From contig JAFCDT010000011.1 in NCBI GenBank assembly GCA_017609525.1, positions 1 through 33,872 of the forward strand: DNA of 33,872 nucleotides, read 5' to 3'. The notes beneath the pieces are model-generated. The model did not search any database. It saw nothing but the letters and a program-made list of their open reading frames with translations, and had not been told where the DNA came from. Positions 18,615 to 30,217 of the stretch are shown here, in pieces (the stretch's first letter is position 1; every line of letters starts with the position of its first letter). This DNA is from Candidatus Woesearchaeota archaeon. GTDB taxonomy: Archaea > Nanobdellota > Nanobdellia > SCGC-AAA011-G17 > JACPNG01. A program made the position numbers and the translations under genes.

Positions 18615-18847
18615 AGGTTTTTAGATATTACTATCCGGAGTTGATTAAAATAATTATCCCTTTAAGATGCATGTCATGTGGAAAGCCTGTAGGACACCTC
18701 CATGAGGATTACCTAGATAAAATAAAAAACGGCGAAGATAAAAAGAAAGCTTTGGATGATTTAGGATTAGAAAGATACTGTTGCAGGGCCTTGTTTTTAG
18801 GACATGTTGATTTATTAGATACAATAATGCAATTTAAGAAGAGTTAG
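18611..18847 (+). CDS. rpoN: RNA polymerase subunit N (Rpb10-like); start uncertain (GTG 18611 or TTG 18641)
   Basis: IIIPLRCMSCGKPVGHLHEDYLDKI...ALDDLGLERYCCRALFLGHVDLLDTIMQF. Confidence 0.93.
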   Translation: MKVFRYYYPELIKIIIPLRCMSCGKPVGHLHEDYLDKIKNGEDKKKALDDLGLERYCCRALFLGHVDLLDTIMQFKKS

Positions 18848-19674
18848 TTGGCTATTAGTTTTTGCAACATATTGTAGGTATTAATAACCTTGTTCTGATA
18901 AATAACTGTTTGTTTAAAAGGCGGAATTCCTTTATATTTTCTAACAGCACCCATTCCTGCATTATAGGTTGCAATTGCCACCCTCATATCTCCTTTATTT
19001 TCATTGAGACTTTTAGCTATAGTTTCAACACAGAAATTAATTGCTGAGGGAATATGAAATCTTTGGTCAATTTCTAAAATTTCTTCGGGTGTTTTTCCTT
19101 TTATTTTTGTTAAAACCTCTTTTTTATAGTCTTTAAACAAACCTAATGCTTTTTGATAATGGTTATCTGCACTTATTTCAAGTCTTCTAGCATAGTTAAA
19201 ATTATTTTGATCAAATGCTTTGTGTGCTAATTGATCCTGTTTTATAAATTTTCTCCATTCCTGCCAACCCTTGGTGAAATTTGGAGTGATTATTACATTG
19301 AATCCATATTCTTCTGCTGTTTTTGGCATTATCTGAAAAAGGCCCCCTGCACCAACCCAGGATACAGCATAAGGGTTGCTTGAGGACTCTACCTTAGCAA
19401 TGGCAACAATCAGAAGAGGGTCAACCTGATAGATTTGTTTATTTTTTTCTACTGCATCAATTATTGTGTTTAGGTGAGGACGCATCTGCTGAAAATTTTC
19501 AATAATTGCCTCTAATTCCTCTCTTGTTCTAACTTCTGCTTTTGTTTCTTCTATTAATTGTTCTGGTTTTTTAGTTGGAGCAATTACATTTGAAACCAAG
19601 GAACCTGATGTTGCTGTTAGTGCTCCTAAAATCAATGCGCCCCTTATTATTTGTCCTAGTTTCATTTTAAACAA
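18844..19674 (-). CDS. Secreted/membrane-anchored lytic transglycosylase-like (SLT domain) protein
   Basis: N-terminal hydrophobic segment. PLLIVAIAKVESSSNPYAVSWVGAGGLFQIMPKTAEEYGF and MRVAIATYNAGMGAVRKYKGIPPF...TVIYQNKVINTY match the SLT/lysozyme-like motifs ES, GLxQIMP and YNAG. Confidence 0.87.
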   Translation of the reverse strand: MFKMKLGQIIRGALILGALTATSGSLVSNVIAPTKKPEQLIEETKAEVRTREELEAIIENFQQMRPHLNTIIDAVEKNKQIYQVDPLLIVAIAKVESSSNPYAVSWVGAGGLFQIMPKTAEEYGFNVIITPNFTKGWQEWRKFIKQDQLAHKAFDQNNFNYARRLEISADNHYQKALGLFKDYKKEVLTKIKGKTPEEILEIDQRFHIPSAINFCVETIAKSLNENKGDMRVAIATYNAGMGAVRKYKGIPPFKQTVIYQNKVINTYNMLQKLIAN

Positions 19675-19725
19675 TCACATCTTTTTTAGAAAAATATATT
19701 TATTGAAGAACAATTTTCTTTATAA

Positions 19726-20160
19726 ATGTATCCCTTGCTTTTAGAAAATATGAGAGACAACTATTGGTTAGCTCAGAGACTAGAACAGATATGGCAGCTA
19801 TTATTCCCTGAAGTAGAAAAGAAAAATAAAGTTATTATCAGATTTAAAGGGAAATGGAAAAATAAATTTGGGCATATTGAAAAAAAAGGAAGGAATAGCG
19901 AGATAGTGGTTAATGGCTATTTTATGGATGAAAGAATTCCTGAATTTATTGTAGATTTGACAATTGCTCATGAACTAATTCATTATATGCATGGCTTTAA
20001 TAGCCCGCATAAACAGCTGTTTAAGCATCCCCATAAAGGGGGAGTAGTTAGAAAGGAATTGTTGAAGAGAGGTTTTGGTCACATCCTAAGGAAAGAAAAA
20101 GATTTTATTAAAAGAGAATGGCCTTTGTTTTTAAAGATTAAGAAAGCTCAACAAAGTTAG
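19726..20160 (+). CDS. SprT-like putative zinc metallopeptidase
   Basis: HExxH motif in LTIAHELIHYMHGFNSPHKQLFKHPHKGG; short SprT-like protein. Confidence 0.7.
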   Translation: MYPLLLENMRDNYWLAQRLEQIWQLLFPEVEKKNKVIIRFKGKWKNKFGHIEKKGRNSEIVVNGYFMDERIPEFIVDLTIAHELIHYMHGFNSPHKQLFKHPHKGGVVRKELLKRGFGHILRKEKDFIKREWPLFLKIKKAQQS

Positions 20161-20623
20161 TTTTCGAGGATATTGTTATTTTTTTGTAAAAGCATTCGAC
20201 TTCTTTGTCTTTTAAGATAATGTTTGGAATTGTGAATGAGGAAAACTCTGCTTTTTTAATTGGTACAAAGAAAAAGTTTTTTTGACTTGTTTCCATAAAC
20301 TGTCTTGATATCTGATCTTGTTTTAAGATTGGTGGGGGATCTTGAAGATCTGTGTCTATGCTACTATTTTTTATGCAGATTGCTTTTATTTTTTTTGGAA
20401 GTGTTAAAGTAATTGTTTCTTTGCTTCCTTCATCCAGATAATAATATTGCTCTATTTTTTCTTTAAGGTCATTTACAAACTTGCTTAGTTGTACCTGTTC
20501 TGTATGTTTGGTTAAATCAAAGATTATTTTTGTTCCAAAGATTAATATCAGACCGCCAACAACTAGGGCGAATATCATGATAAATGGTTGAGACATAAGT
20601 TGACCTCTTTTTTTCATAAACAT
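20138..20623 (-). CDS. Single-TM protein with pilin-like N-terminus, hypothetical
   Basis: KKRGQLMSQPFIMIFALVVGGLILIFGTKIIFDL is a short basic head plus an N-terminal TM helix, followed by a soluble domain. Confidence 0.65.
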   Translation of the reverse strand: MFMKKRGQLMSQPFIMIFALVVGGLILIFGTKIIFDLTKHTEQVQLSKFVNDLKEKIEQYYYLDEGSKETITLTLPKKIKAICIKNSSIDTDLQDPPPILKQDQISRQFMETSQKNFFFVPIKKAEFSSFTIPNIILKDKEVECFYKKITISSKTNFVELS

Positions 20624-20635
20624 CTTAACCAGCTT

Positions 20636-20941
20636 TTATTTATATTTCTTTTGTTTGATTGGTATTCTTGTATATTTTTTACAATTTTCACAATAAATAA
20701 TTACCTGATGATTCCTAATCCTTATTCTAGAGGTTTTTGGTGTCAGGTATTTGTAGCAATGTTTACAGAATTTTCTTTTTAAGCTTGGAGGAATTTTTAT
20801 TCTTGATTTCATTGCAATTTTTCTTGCAATGGTTATATAACGATTGGCGATTTTTTCTGCTTGTTTGAACAATTCAATGATTCTCTCTTTGGGGATATTT
20901 TTTGAATATTTTGATTGCATGCGAATTATATTCTTTTTCAA
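20636..20941 (-). CDS. rnp4: RNase P protein component 4 (Rpp21/Rpr2 family)
   Basis: ERIIELFKQAEKIANRYITIARKIAMKSRIKIPPSLKRKFCKHCYKYLTP...IIYCENCKKYTRIP, with paired CxxC zinc ribbon. Start may be ATG 20920 rather than TTG 20941. Confidence 0.87.
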   Translation of the reverse strand: MKKNIIRMQSKYSKNIPKERIIELFKQAEKIANRYITIARKIAMKSRIKIPPSLKRKFCKHCYKYLTPKTSRIRIRNHQVIIYCENCKKYTRIPIKQKKYK

Positions 20942-20969
20942 GTATTTAAAATTTTAGAAATATAAGAGA

Positions 20970-21050
20970 TGTGAACAGCGAACTGGATTTCCCGCTCAAA
21001 GAGCAGTAACGTCCAGAACGTCGGTCTGCTTAACATTCTTGGCCGTTCAC
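20970..21050 (-). ncRNA. Putative structured ncRNA or leader RNA, family unknown
   Basis: Segment of ~50% GC in an AT-rich intergenic region. Closing stem GTGAAC (20971-20976)/GTTCAC (21045-21050), inner stem 21002-21006/21026-21030, capped by ACGT/ACGT (21009-21012/21018-21021). Palindromic TATA box TTTATAAA (21073-21080) centred ~26 nt upstream of the minus-strand 5' end, with an AAAACC BRE-like run on the minus strand. Confidence 0.5.
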
Positions 21051-21183
21051 AAATTATTTTCATTATTTTTGATTTATAAAGGTTTTGGTATGAGGAAGTA
21101 GGTGGTAAAGGGACTAGAAATAAGTCGCTTCCAGGATAACCCTAAAATATAAAAATAGTTACATATGCTTAAAGTTTAACACT

Positions 21184-21930
21184 ATGAGTAACAAAGAAAA
21201 AATCATTAACATATTGATAGAAAGGGGAGGCGATTTACTTAAACAGCCCTACAAACTTAATACTTTCACTAAAAATCCTGAAGCAGATAAATTATTAAAT
21301 AACCTAGAAAATTACCCTCACCTTTTTGTTTTAGCTTGTGTTATGGACAGACAGATTAATTCAGAAAGAGCATGGCTAATTCCCTATAAAGTTTCCAAAG
21401 AAATTAGCAGTTATGAATTCTCAACATTTTTAGAGTTAAGTCAAAATCAAATTAAAGAAATATTTAATAATAAAAAACTCCATAGATTTAATGACTTAAT
21501 GGCTGAAAATTTTTATCTTGCAATCCAGAAAATTCACAATAATTACAGAGATAATGCATCTAATATTTGGAAAGATAATCCTAAAAGTGCCACTATTATT
21601 AGAAGATTTCTGGAATTTAAGGGTATTGGGGTAAAAATCGCAACAATGGCTACCAATATACTAGCAAGAGAGTTTAAAATCCCGATGCAGGATCATTTAT
21701 GTATTGATATCTCACCAGATGTACATGTAAAAAGAGTTTTTAAAAGATTAGGATTTATATCTAAAGATGCCAGTAATGAAGAATTAATATATTGCGCAAG
21801 AGAGTTACATCCAAAATACCCAGGAATCTTTGATTTATCTTGTTTTGAAATTGGAAAAAAATGGTGCAATCCAAAGAATCCAAAATGTTCAGAATGTTAT
21901 TTAAATGATGATTGTATCAAAATAATTTAA
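21184..21930 (+). CDS. Endonuclease III-like HhH-GPD DNA glycosylase/lyase with C-terminal Fe-S cluster loop
   Basis: FLEFKGIGVKIATMATNIL (HhH with Lys), ISPDVHVKRVFKRLGF (Asp), CFEIGKKWCNPKNPKCSECYLNDDC (Fe-S loop). Confidence 0.82.
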   Translation: MSNKEKIINILIERGGDLLKQPYKLNTFTKNPEADKLLNNLENYPHLFVLACVMDRQINSERAWLIPYKVSKEISSYEFSTFLELSQNQIKEIFNNKKLHRFNDLMAENFYLAIQKIHNNYRDNASNIWKDNPKSATIIRRFLEFKGIGVKIATMATNILAREFKIPMQDHLCIDISPDVHVKRVFKRLGFISKDASNEELIYCARELHPKYPGIFDLSCFEIGKKWCNPKNPKCSECYLNDDCIKII

Positions 21931-21931
21931 A

Positions 21932-23386
21932 ATGCACATACTAACAAAATCCAAATATTTGGCTGGTTTAGAATGCCCGAGATATCTGTGGGTTGTATTT
22001 AATCAGCCTGAAAAGATAAGGAAAGCCACAATAGCTGAAGAGTTCAAGTTTAAAGAAGGAGATAAAGTGGGCCAGATGGCTAAAAAACTCTTTCCTGAAG
22101 GCATAGATCTGCCTACAGACTATAAAGAAAATATCAGGAAAACTAAAGAAGCTTTAAAGGAGAAAAAGCCTTTATTTGAGGCTGGATTTGAGTTCAATAA
22201 CTGTTTCTCAAGAGCGGATATCTTAGTTCCTGTAGGTGATGAATGGGACATAATAGAAGTAAAATCCGGAACAAGAGTCAAAGATATTAATTTTCATGAT
22301 GTTTCTTTCCAGAAATATGTTTATGAAGGAAATGGATTAAAGATAAGAAAATGCTTTCTTTTGCATCTGAATAAAGATTTTGTAAGAAATGGAGAGGTAG
22401 ATGTTGAAAACCTGTTTGAGAAAGATGATATAACTGCTGATGTAGAAAAAGCAATCAAAGGAATAGATAAAAGAATCAAGGAATTATTTGGGTTTGTTTC
22501 TTTAAAAACTCCTCCAAAGGCAGGACTTTCTTTAACTAAAATGTTTAAAGATGGCCATCATGACTGTTTTGCGGAAGGATGTGTTGATTTACCTGAAAAT
22601 CATGTATTCTGTCTTTATCGTGGGAATAAATTAGCCTGTGAACTATATGAAAATGGTGTTGAAACAATAAAAGATATTCCTGAAGATATTAAACTGAATG
22701 TAAAGCAGAAAATCCAGAGAGGTTGTGAGATTAATGGGAAAATCTATGTTGATAAGAAAGGAATTAAAGAGTTCATGAAAAAACTGCAATACCCCCTTTA
22801 TTATCTGGATTTTGAAACATTTTCTACTGCTGTTCCTATGTTTGATGGTTTAAAGCCTTATTCTCAGGTTTGTTTTCAGTTTTCTTTGCATGTTGTTAAG
22901 GAAGAAGGAGAAAAGCCCGAACATTATGAATTTCTTTATGATGGAAACGAAGATCCAAGAGAAGAGTTTATTTTAGCTTTGAAGAAAGTGTTAGGTGATA
23001 AAGGTTCTGTTGTTGTTTATAATCAAAGTTTTGAGATTAACAGGTTAAAGGAGTTGGAAGAACAGTTTCCGGAACATAAAGACTGGGTTGAATCTGTTCT
23101 GAAAAGAGTTGTTGACCTGCTTATTCCATTCAGAGAGTTTAGTTATTATAATCCCAAACAGCAAGGCTCAGCTTCAATTAAAAAGGTCCTTCCAGCTTTA
23201 TGTGGCAAAAGCTATGAAGGAATGGAAATAGATAACGGAGGATTAGCTTCAGTTGAGTTTTATAATATGGCTTATGGGGATTGTAAAGATAAAGAAAAAA
23301 CCAGAGAGAATTTACTAAAATATTGTGAAATGGATACTTTAGCAGAGGTTATGATTGTTGAGAAGTTGGGGGAATTGGTTGAATAA
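21932..23386 (+). CDS. DUF2779 family protein: Cas4-like PD-(D/E)XK nuclease plus DEDD exonuclease-like domain
   Basis: MHILTKSKYLAGLECPRYLW, ADILVPVGDEWDIIEVKSGT (D...ExK), YYLDFETFSTAVP, VVVYNQSFEINRLKEL, YCEMDTLAEVMIVEKL. Confidence 0.85.
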   Translation: MHILTKSKYLAGLECPRYLWVVFNQPEKIRKATIAEEFKFKEGDKVGQMAKKLFPEGIDLPTDYKENIRKTKEALKEKKPLFEAGFEFNNCFSRADILVPVGDEWDIIEVKSGTRVKDINFHDVSFQKYVYEGNGLKIRKCFLLHLNKDFVRNGEVDVENLFEKDDITADVEKAIKGIDKRIKELFGFVSLKTPPKAGLSLTKMFKDGHHDCFAEGCVDLPENHVFCLYRGNKLACELYENGVETIKDIPEDIKLNVKQKIQRGCEINGKIYVDKKGIKEFMKKLQYPLYYLDFETFSTAVPMFDGLKPYSQVCFQFSLHVVKEEGEKPEHYEFLYDGNEDPREEFILALKKVLGDKGSVVVYNQSFEINRLKELEEQFPEHKDWVESVLKRVVDLLIPFREFSYYNPKQQGSASIKKVLPALCGKSYEGMEIDNGGLASVEFYNMAYGDCKDKEKTRENLLKYCEMDTLAEVMIVEKLGELVE

Positions 23387-25133
23387 GATTATATATTTTT
23401 ATCAGCAATTGAACAGAGTCATTTATTTTGAATTTATCTAATTCTTCTTTTGAAGATATGTAATCGTAAATATTGTGTGCTTTTGGATTAATTTCGTTTC
23501 TTATTTTATCCAACAATTTTTTTACTTTTTCTATGTATCTTTTGATATTGCTCGGAAAATCGGATCTATTATTATATAAATTCCTTATAAGCGGGCTTAG
23601 CGTCAAAGGTTGATTAAATTCTTTATTCCACCAGATCTCTTCGTCTTCTTTTTTAGGAAATTTCTTCTCTAAAATATTATACAGAAGATTCTCAACTAAT
23701 TTTCTAGATAAAAAGAAAGTTGCATTTAGATAACCATTTTTATAACATTCATTGATTTCTTCTTCTAAAGGATAATAAAATTTATCTGGATAATCACCTT
23801 TTATATCTATAAACTTATCTTCTTTTAATGGTTCCGTTATAACTTCCGGAACTTTTACTAACGTTGGCTTAGATTTTGCTTTTTTCTTTTTTCCGGTTTT
23901 TGTTTTTTGTCTTGCTTTTTTCTTATGTGATTCTTCGTCACTTCTTAGATCAATAAATAACTCTCTTATTGAAATCTGAACAAATCTTGTTAAATCTTGA
24001 AATTCCTGATTAGCAATTACTCCTTCCCTAGTTGTTGTGTCGATTATTTTAGGATTCTTTGATTTGCTAATATGAACCATACCAAATATTGCATTATTTC
24101 TTGGACTCATAGTATTGTTTTGTGCAAATAGATCTAACTCCGCCCAATCATTTCCAGGTTCACCATAAGGTTTAACTCTAAAATTGTCTCTATAGATCTT
24201 AATTCCATGATATTCTTTTAAAGTATCATTTATTTCTTTAATATCTTGTTTTGACATTTCATAATTTAGGGCATCTTTAAGATATTTTGAATTTTTATAA
24301 TAAAAGAACAATTCAAAAACCGCATCCCCACAAGATAGTTTTTTATCAAGAACTATAGTGTCTTTCTTTTTCTTTCCTGTTATAGTTACGAATTCATATT
24401 GAATTCTGTTCCCGCTGATTATTTTTGTTTTTAAATAAAAAGAAGCTTTATTCAAGAAATTTTTACGAATTTTTTTAAATTGTTTAACTTCTTTATGGAA
24501 CTTTGGGATTATTTTAAAGTTTTTGGAAGATTTATTCGGGGGATTTAACAAATATATGTCTCTTAATAGACTTTTTTGTATATCTATGTCATTCCAATCA
24601 TGTTTTAGATCTTTTATTTCAATCTTAGTTCCACATTCTTTCTTTTTTTTCTTAAACTCATACCCCTTATTTATTACTTCGTTACACAAAACATTTGGTT
24701 TTTGGTATTCTTCCCAATTGAAGATTATTTTATAACCCTTTGTCTCATTTTTTGGGTATGTGTAGAGGATGGTTCTTTTGCCAAGACTTTCAGAAGACAG
24801 TCTTCCAATTCCTTTCTCTCCAACAGGAATCCTTTCTCCGTTGTTTATTTTGATAATTTTGGATTTATTTGGTGTTGCTATATTCATCCATTTGTTTTCT
24901 ATCTCACTACTACCCATCCCGTCTCCATTGTCTGAGATTGTTATTGAAGCGTTTGTTGTATCAATCTCATTAAGGTTTATCTCTACTTTTTTAGAATTAG
25001 CATCATAAGAATTTTTTATTAATTCCAGTATAGCAATATTTTTATTACTAATTGATTCTTCCCCAAGTTTTCTTATAATATTTCCACTTACCTTAAACCT
25101 AAAAGGTATATAATTATTATTTTCATTAGTCAT
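23349..25133 (-). CDS. GHKL (Hsp90/MutL/MORC-like) ATPase with basic linker and C-terminal DUF4145/HEPN-like helical domain
   Basis: ILELIKNSYDANSKKVEI (motif I), ITISDNGDGMGSSEI (motif II), PVGEKGIGRLSSESLGKRTILYT (motif III), basic KKKARQKTKTGKKKKAKSK linker, C-terminal FFLSRKLVENLLYNILEKK...LLDKIRNEINPKAHNIYDYI. Confidence 0.85.
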   Translation of the reverse strand: MTNENNNYIPFRFKVSGNIIRKLGEESISNKNIAILELIKNSYDANSKKVEINLNEIDTTNASITISDNGDGMGSSEIENKWMNIATPNKSKIIKINNGERIPVGEKGIGRLSSESLGKRTILYTYPKNETKGYKIIFNWEEYQKPNVLCNEVINKGYEFKKKKKECGTKIEIKDLKHDWNDIDIQKSLLRDIYLLNPPNKSSKNFKIIPKFHKEVKQFKKIRKNFLNKASFYLKTKIISGNRIQYEFVTITGKKKKDTIVLDKKLSCGDAVFELFFYYKNSKYLKDALNYEMSKQDIKEINDTLKEYHGIKIYRDNFRVKPYGEPGNDWAELDLFAQNNTMSPRNNAIFGMVHISKSKNPKIIDTTTREGVIANQEFQDLTRFVQISIRELFIDLRSDEESHKKKARQKTKTGKKKKAKSKPTLVKVPEVITEPLKEDKFIDIKGDYPDKFYYPLEEEINECYKNGYLNATFFLSRKLVENLLYNILEKKFPKKEDEEIWWNKEFNQPLTLSPLIRNLYNNRSDFPSNIKRYIEKVKKLLDKIRNEINPKAHNIYDYISSKEELDKFKINDSVQLLIKIYNLIQPIPPTSQQS

Positions 25134-26538
25134 TTTTATTTAACCACCCATAAACAGATTTGGCTATTCTTTCGGCCATTAATGGTGGAACCGCATTGCC
25201 TATTTGTGTATATATATCTTTTTTATTTCCTTTGAATTTATAATTTTTTGGGAAACTCTGAATTAACGCACACTCTTCAGCAGAGAGCATCCTTATTGTT
25301 TTATCATCATATTTTACAAGAGCTTCCGCACCATCTTTCCAGTAACGTGCTGAAATAGTATACGAAGGTTCTTCAGGATTAAGAAAACTCCACCCAAACC
25401 CTATATTTCTCTTTTTGTTATTTCTTTCCCTCTTTTTAAATCCCTCTATCAGTTTTGCAGAATAAAACAATTTTTCATCAGCATTTGTTTTATCAGTCAG
25501 TATTTTCTTTACATTGTTCCATAATCTCAATTTTTCCCCTTCTTTTGAAAGACCATCTTTACTATGTGTTTTATCCGGAAAAGAAAAATCTAATTGTAAA
25601 TTCTTTTTTGTTCCGATAATAAATATTCTGTATCTTTTCTGGGGCACCCCGTAATCTGCCGTATTAACTTTATGTACTTTGGCATTATAACCTATTTTAT
25701 AAAATTCTTTAAGAATTATTTCTATTACTTTTTCATTTCTTTCATTTTTCATGGATAGTAAGCCTCTGACATTCTCCATGATAAACATCTTTGGTTTTAA
25801 TCCCTTTACAATTCTAAGATATTCACGGAAAAGAGAGTTTCTTGGGTCATTTGGTCTCCTTTTCCCTGCCATACTGAACCCCTGACAAGGGGGGCCACCA
25901 ACTATTACATCTATCTTCTGATTTTTCGTAAGTTTTTTTATTTCACTTACAGACAATGATTGGATATCTCTGCACAAGCCTTTTGAGTTTTTATGGTTTG
26001 AATTGAATGTTTCTATTGCATTCTTGTCTGAATCAATCCCCAAAAGAACATCAAACCCTGCTTTCTCAAATCCGTAGCTCATACCTCCTGCACCACAGAA
26101 TAAATCTATAATATTTGGTTTATTTTGTGCAACAGTATTTTTTATTTTATTTACGCAACTACTAAGATTATTTTTTATTTCATGTTCCCAGAATCTTAAA
26201 ACTCTCCATCCCTCTTTCTTTAGTTGAGAATTTATTTTTCTGTCTCTTATTTTATTTGTTTTTATTTTTTCAGACCAGAATTTATTATGTGCTTGGGGTT
26301 CTTTATAACATCTTGGGCATTTATGCCAGAAACATCCGTCTATAAAGACAGCAACTTTCTGTTTTGAAAATATTATATCTGGTTTTCCTATAATTTTAGC
26401 ATGTATTCTGTATCCTTTCACTCCTGAAGAAAATAGTTCCTTTCTTAATTTAATTTCTGGTTTTGTGTCTTTCGCTTTTATCTGAGACATATTATAACTT
26501 CTCTGTTTTTTTGTATGTACATCAACCATTTTGAACAT
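25126..26538 (-). CDS. Fusion: N-terminal Vsr-like endonuclease plus C-terminal DNA (cytosine-5) methyltransferase
   Basis: Vsr: RSYNMSQIKAKDTKPEIKLRKELF...VAVFIDGCFWHKCPRC...GWRVLRFWEHEI. C5 MTase: IIDLFCGAGGMSYGFEKAGF, VIVGGPPCQGFSMAGKR, MENVRGLL, QKRYRIFIIG, QIGNAVPPLMAERIA. Start may be ATG 26529. Confidence 0.93.
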   Translation of the reverse strand: MFKMVDVHTKKQRSYNMSQIKAKDTKPEIKLRKELFSSGVKGYRIHAKIIGKPDIIFSKQKVAVFIDGCFWHKCPRCYKEPQAHNKFWSEKIKTNKIRDRKINSQLKKEGWRVLRFWEHEIKNNLSSCVNKIKNTVAQNKPNIIDLFCGAGGMSYGFEKAGFDVLLGIDSDKNAIETFNSNHKNSKGLCRDIQSLSVSEIKKLTKNQKIDVIVGGPPCQGFSMAGKRRPNDPRNSLFREYLRIVKGLKPKMFIMENVRGLLSMKNERNEKVIEIILKEFYKIGYNAKVHKVNTADYGVPQKRYRIFIIGTKKNLQLDFSFPDKTHSKDGLSKEGEKLRLWNNVKKILTDKTNADEKLFYSAKLIEGFKKRERNNKKRNIGFGWSFLNPEEPSYTISARYWKDGAEALVKYDDKTIRMLSAEECALIQSFPKNYKFKGNKKDIYTQIGNAVPPLMAERIAKSVYGWLNKND

Positions 26539-26544
26539 AGAGTC

Positions 26545-30213
<3,669 letters not shown>

Positions 30214-30217
<4 letters not shown>

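Noticed and set aside
20970-21050. tRNA, C/D box or H/ACA sRNA identity for the structured segment
   Set aside because: No T-loop (TTCRANY), no RTGATGA/CTGA boxes, and the only ACA is inside the closing stem; left as family unknown.
24523-25008. Plus-strand ORFs within the GHKL gene (24523..24735, 24702..24935, 24769..25008)
   Set aside because: Antisense to conserved GHKL motifs; no independent support.
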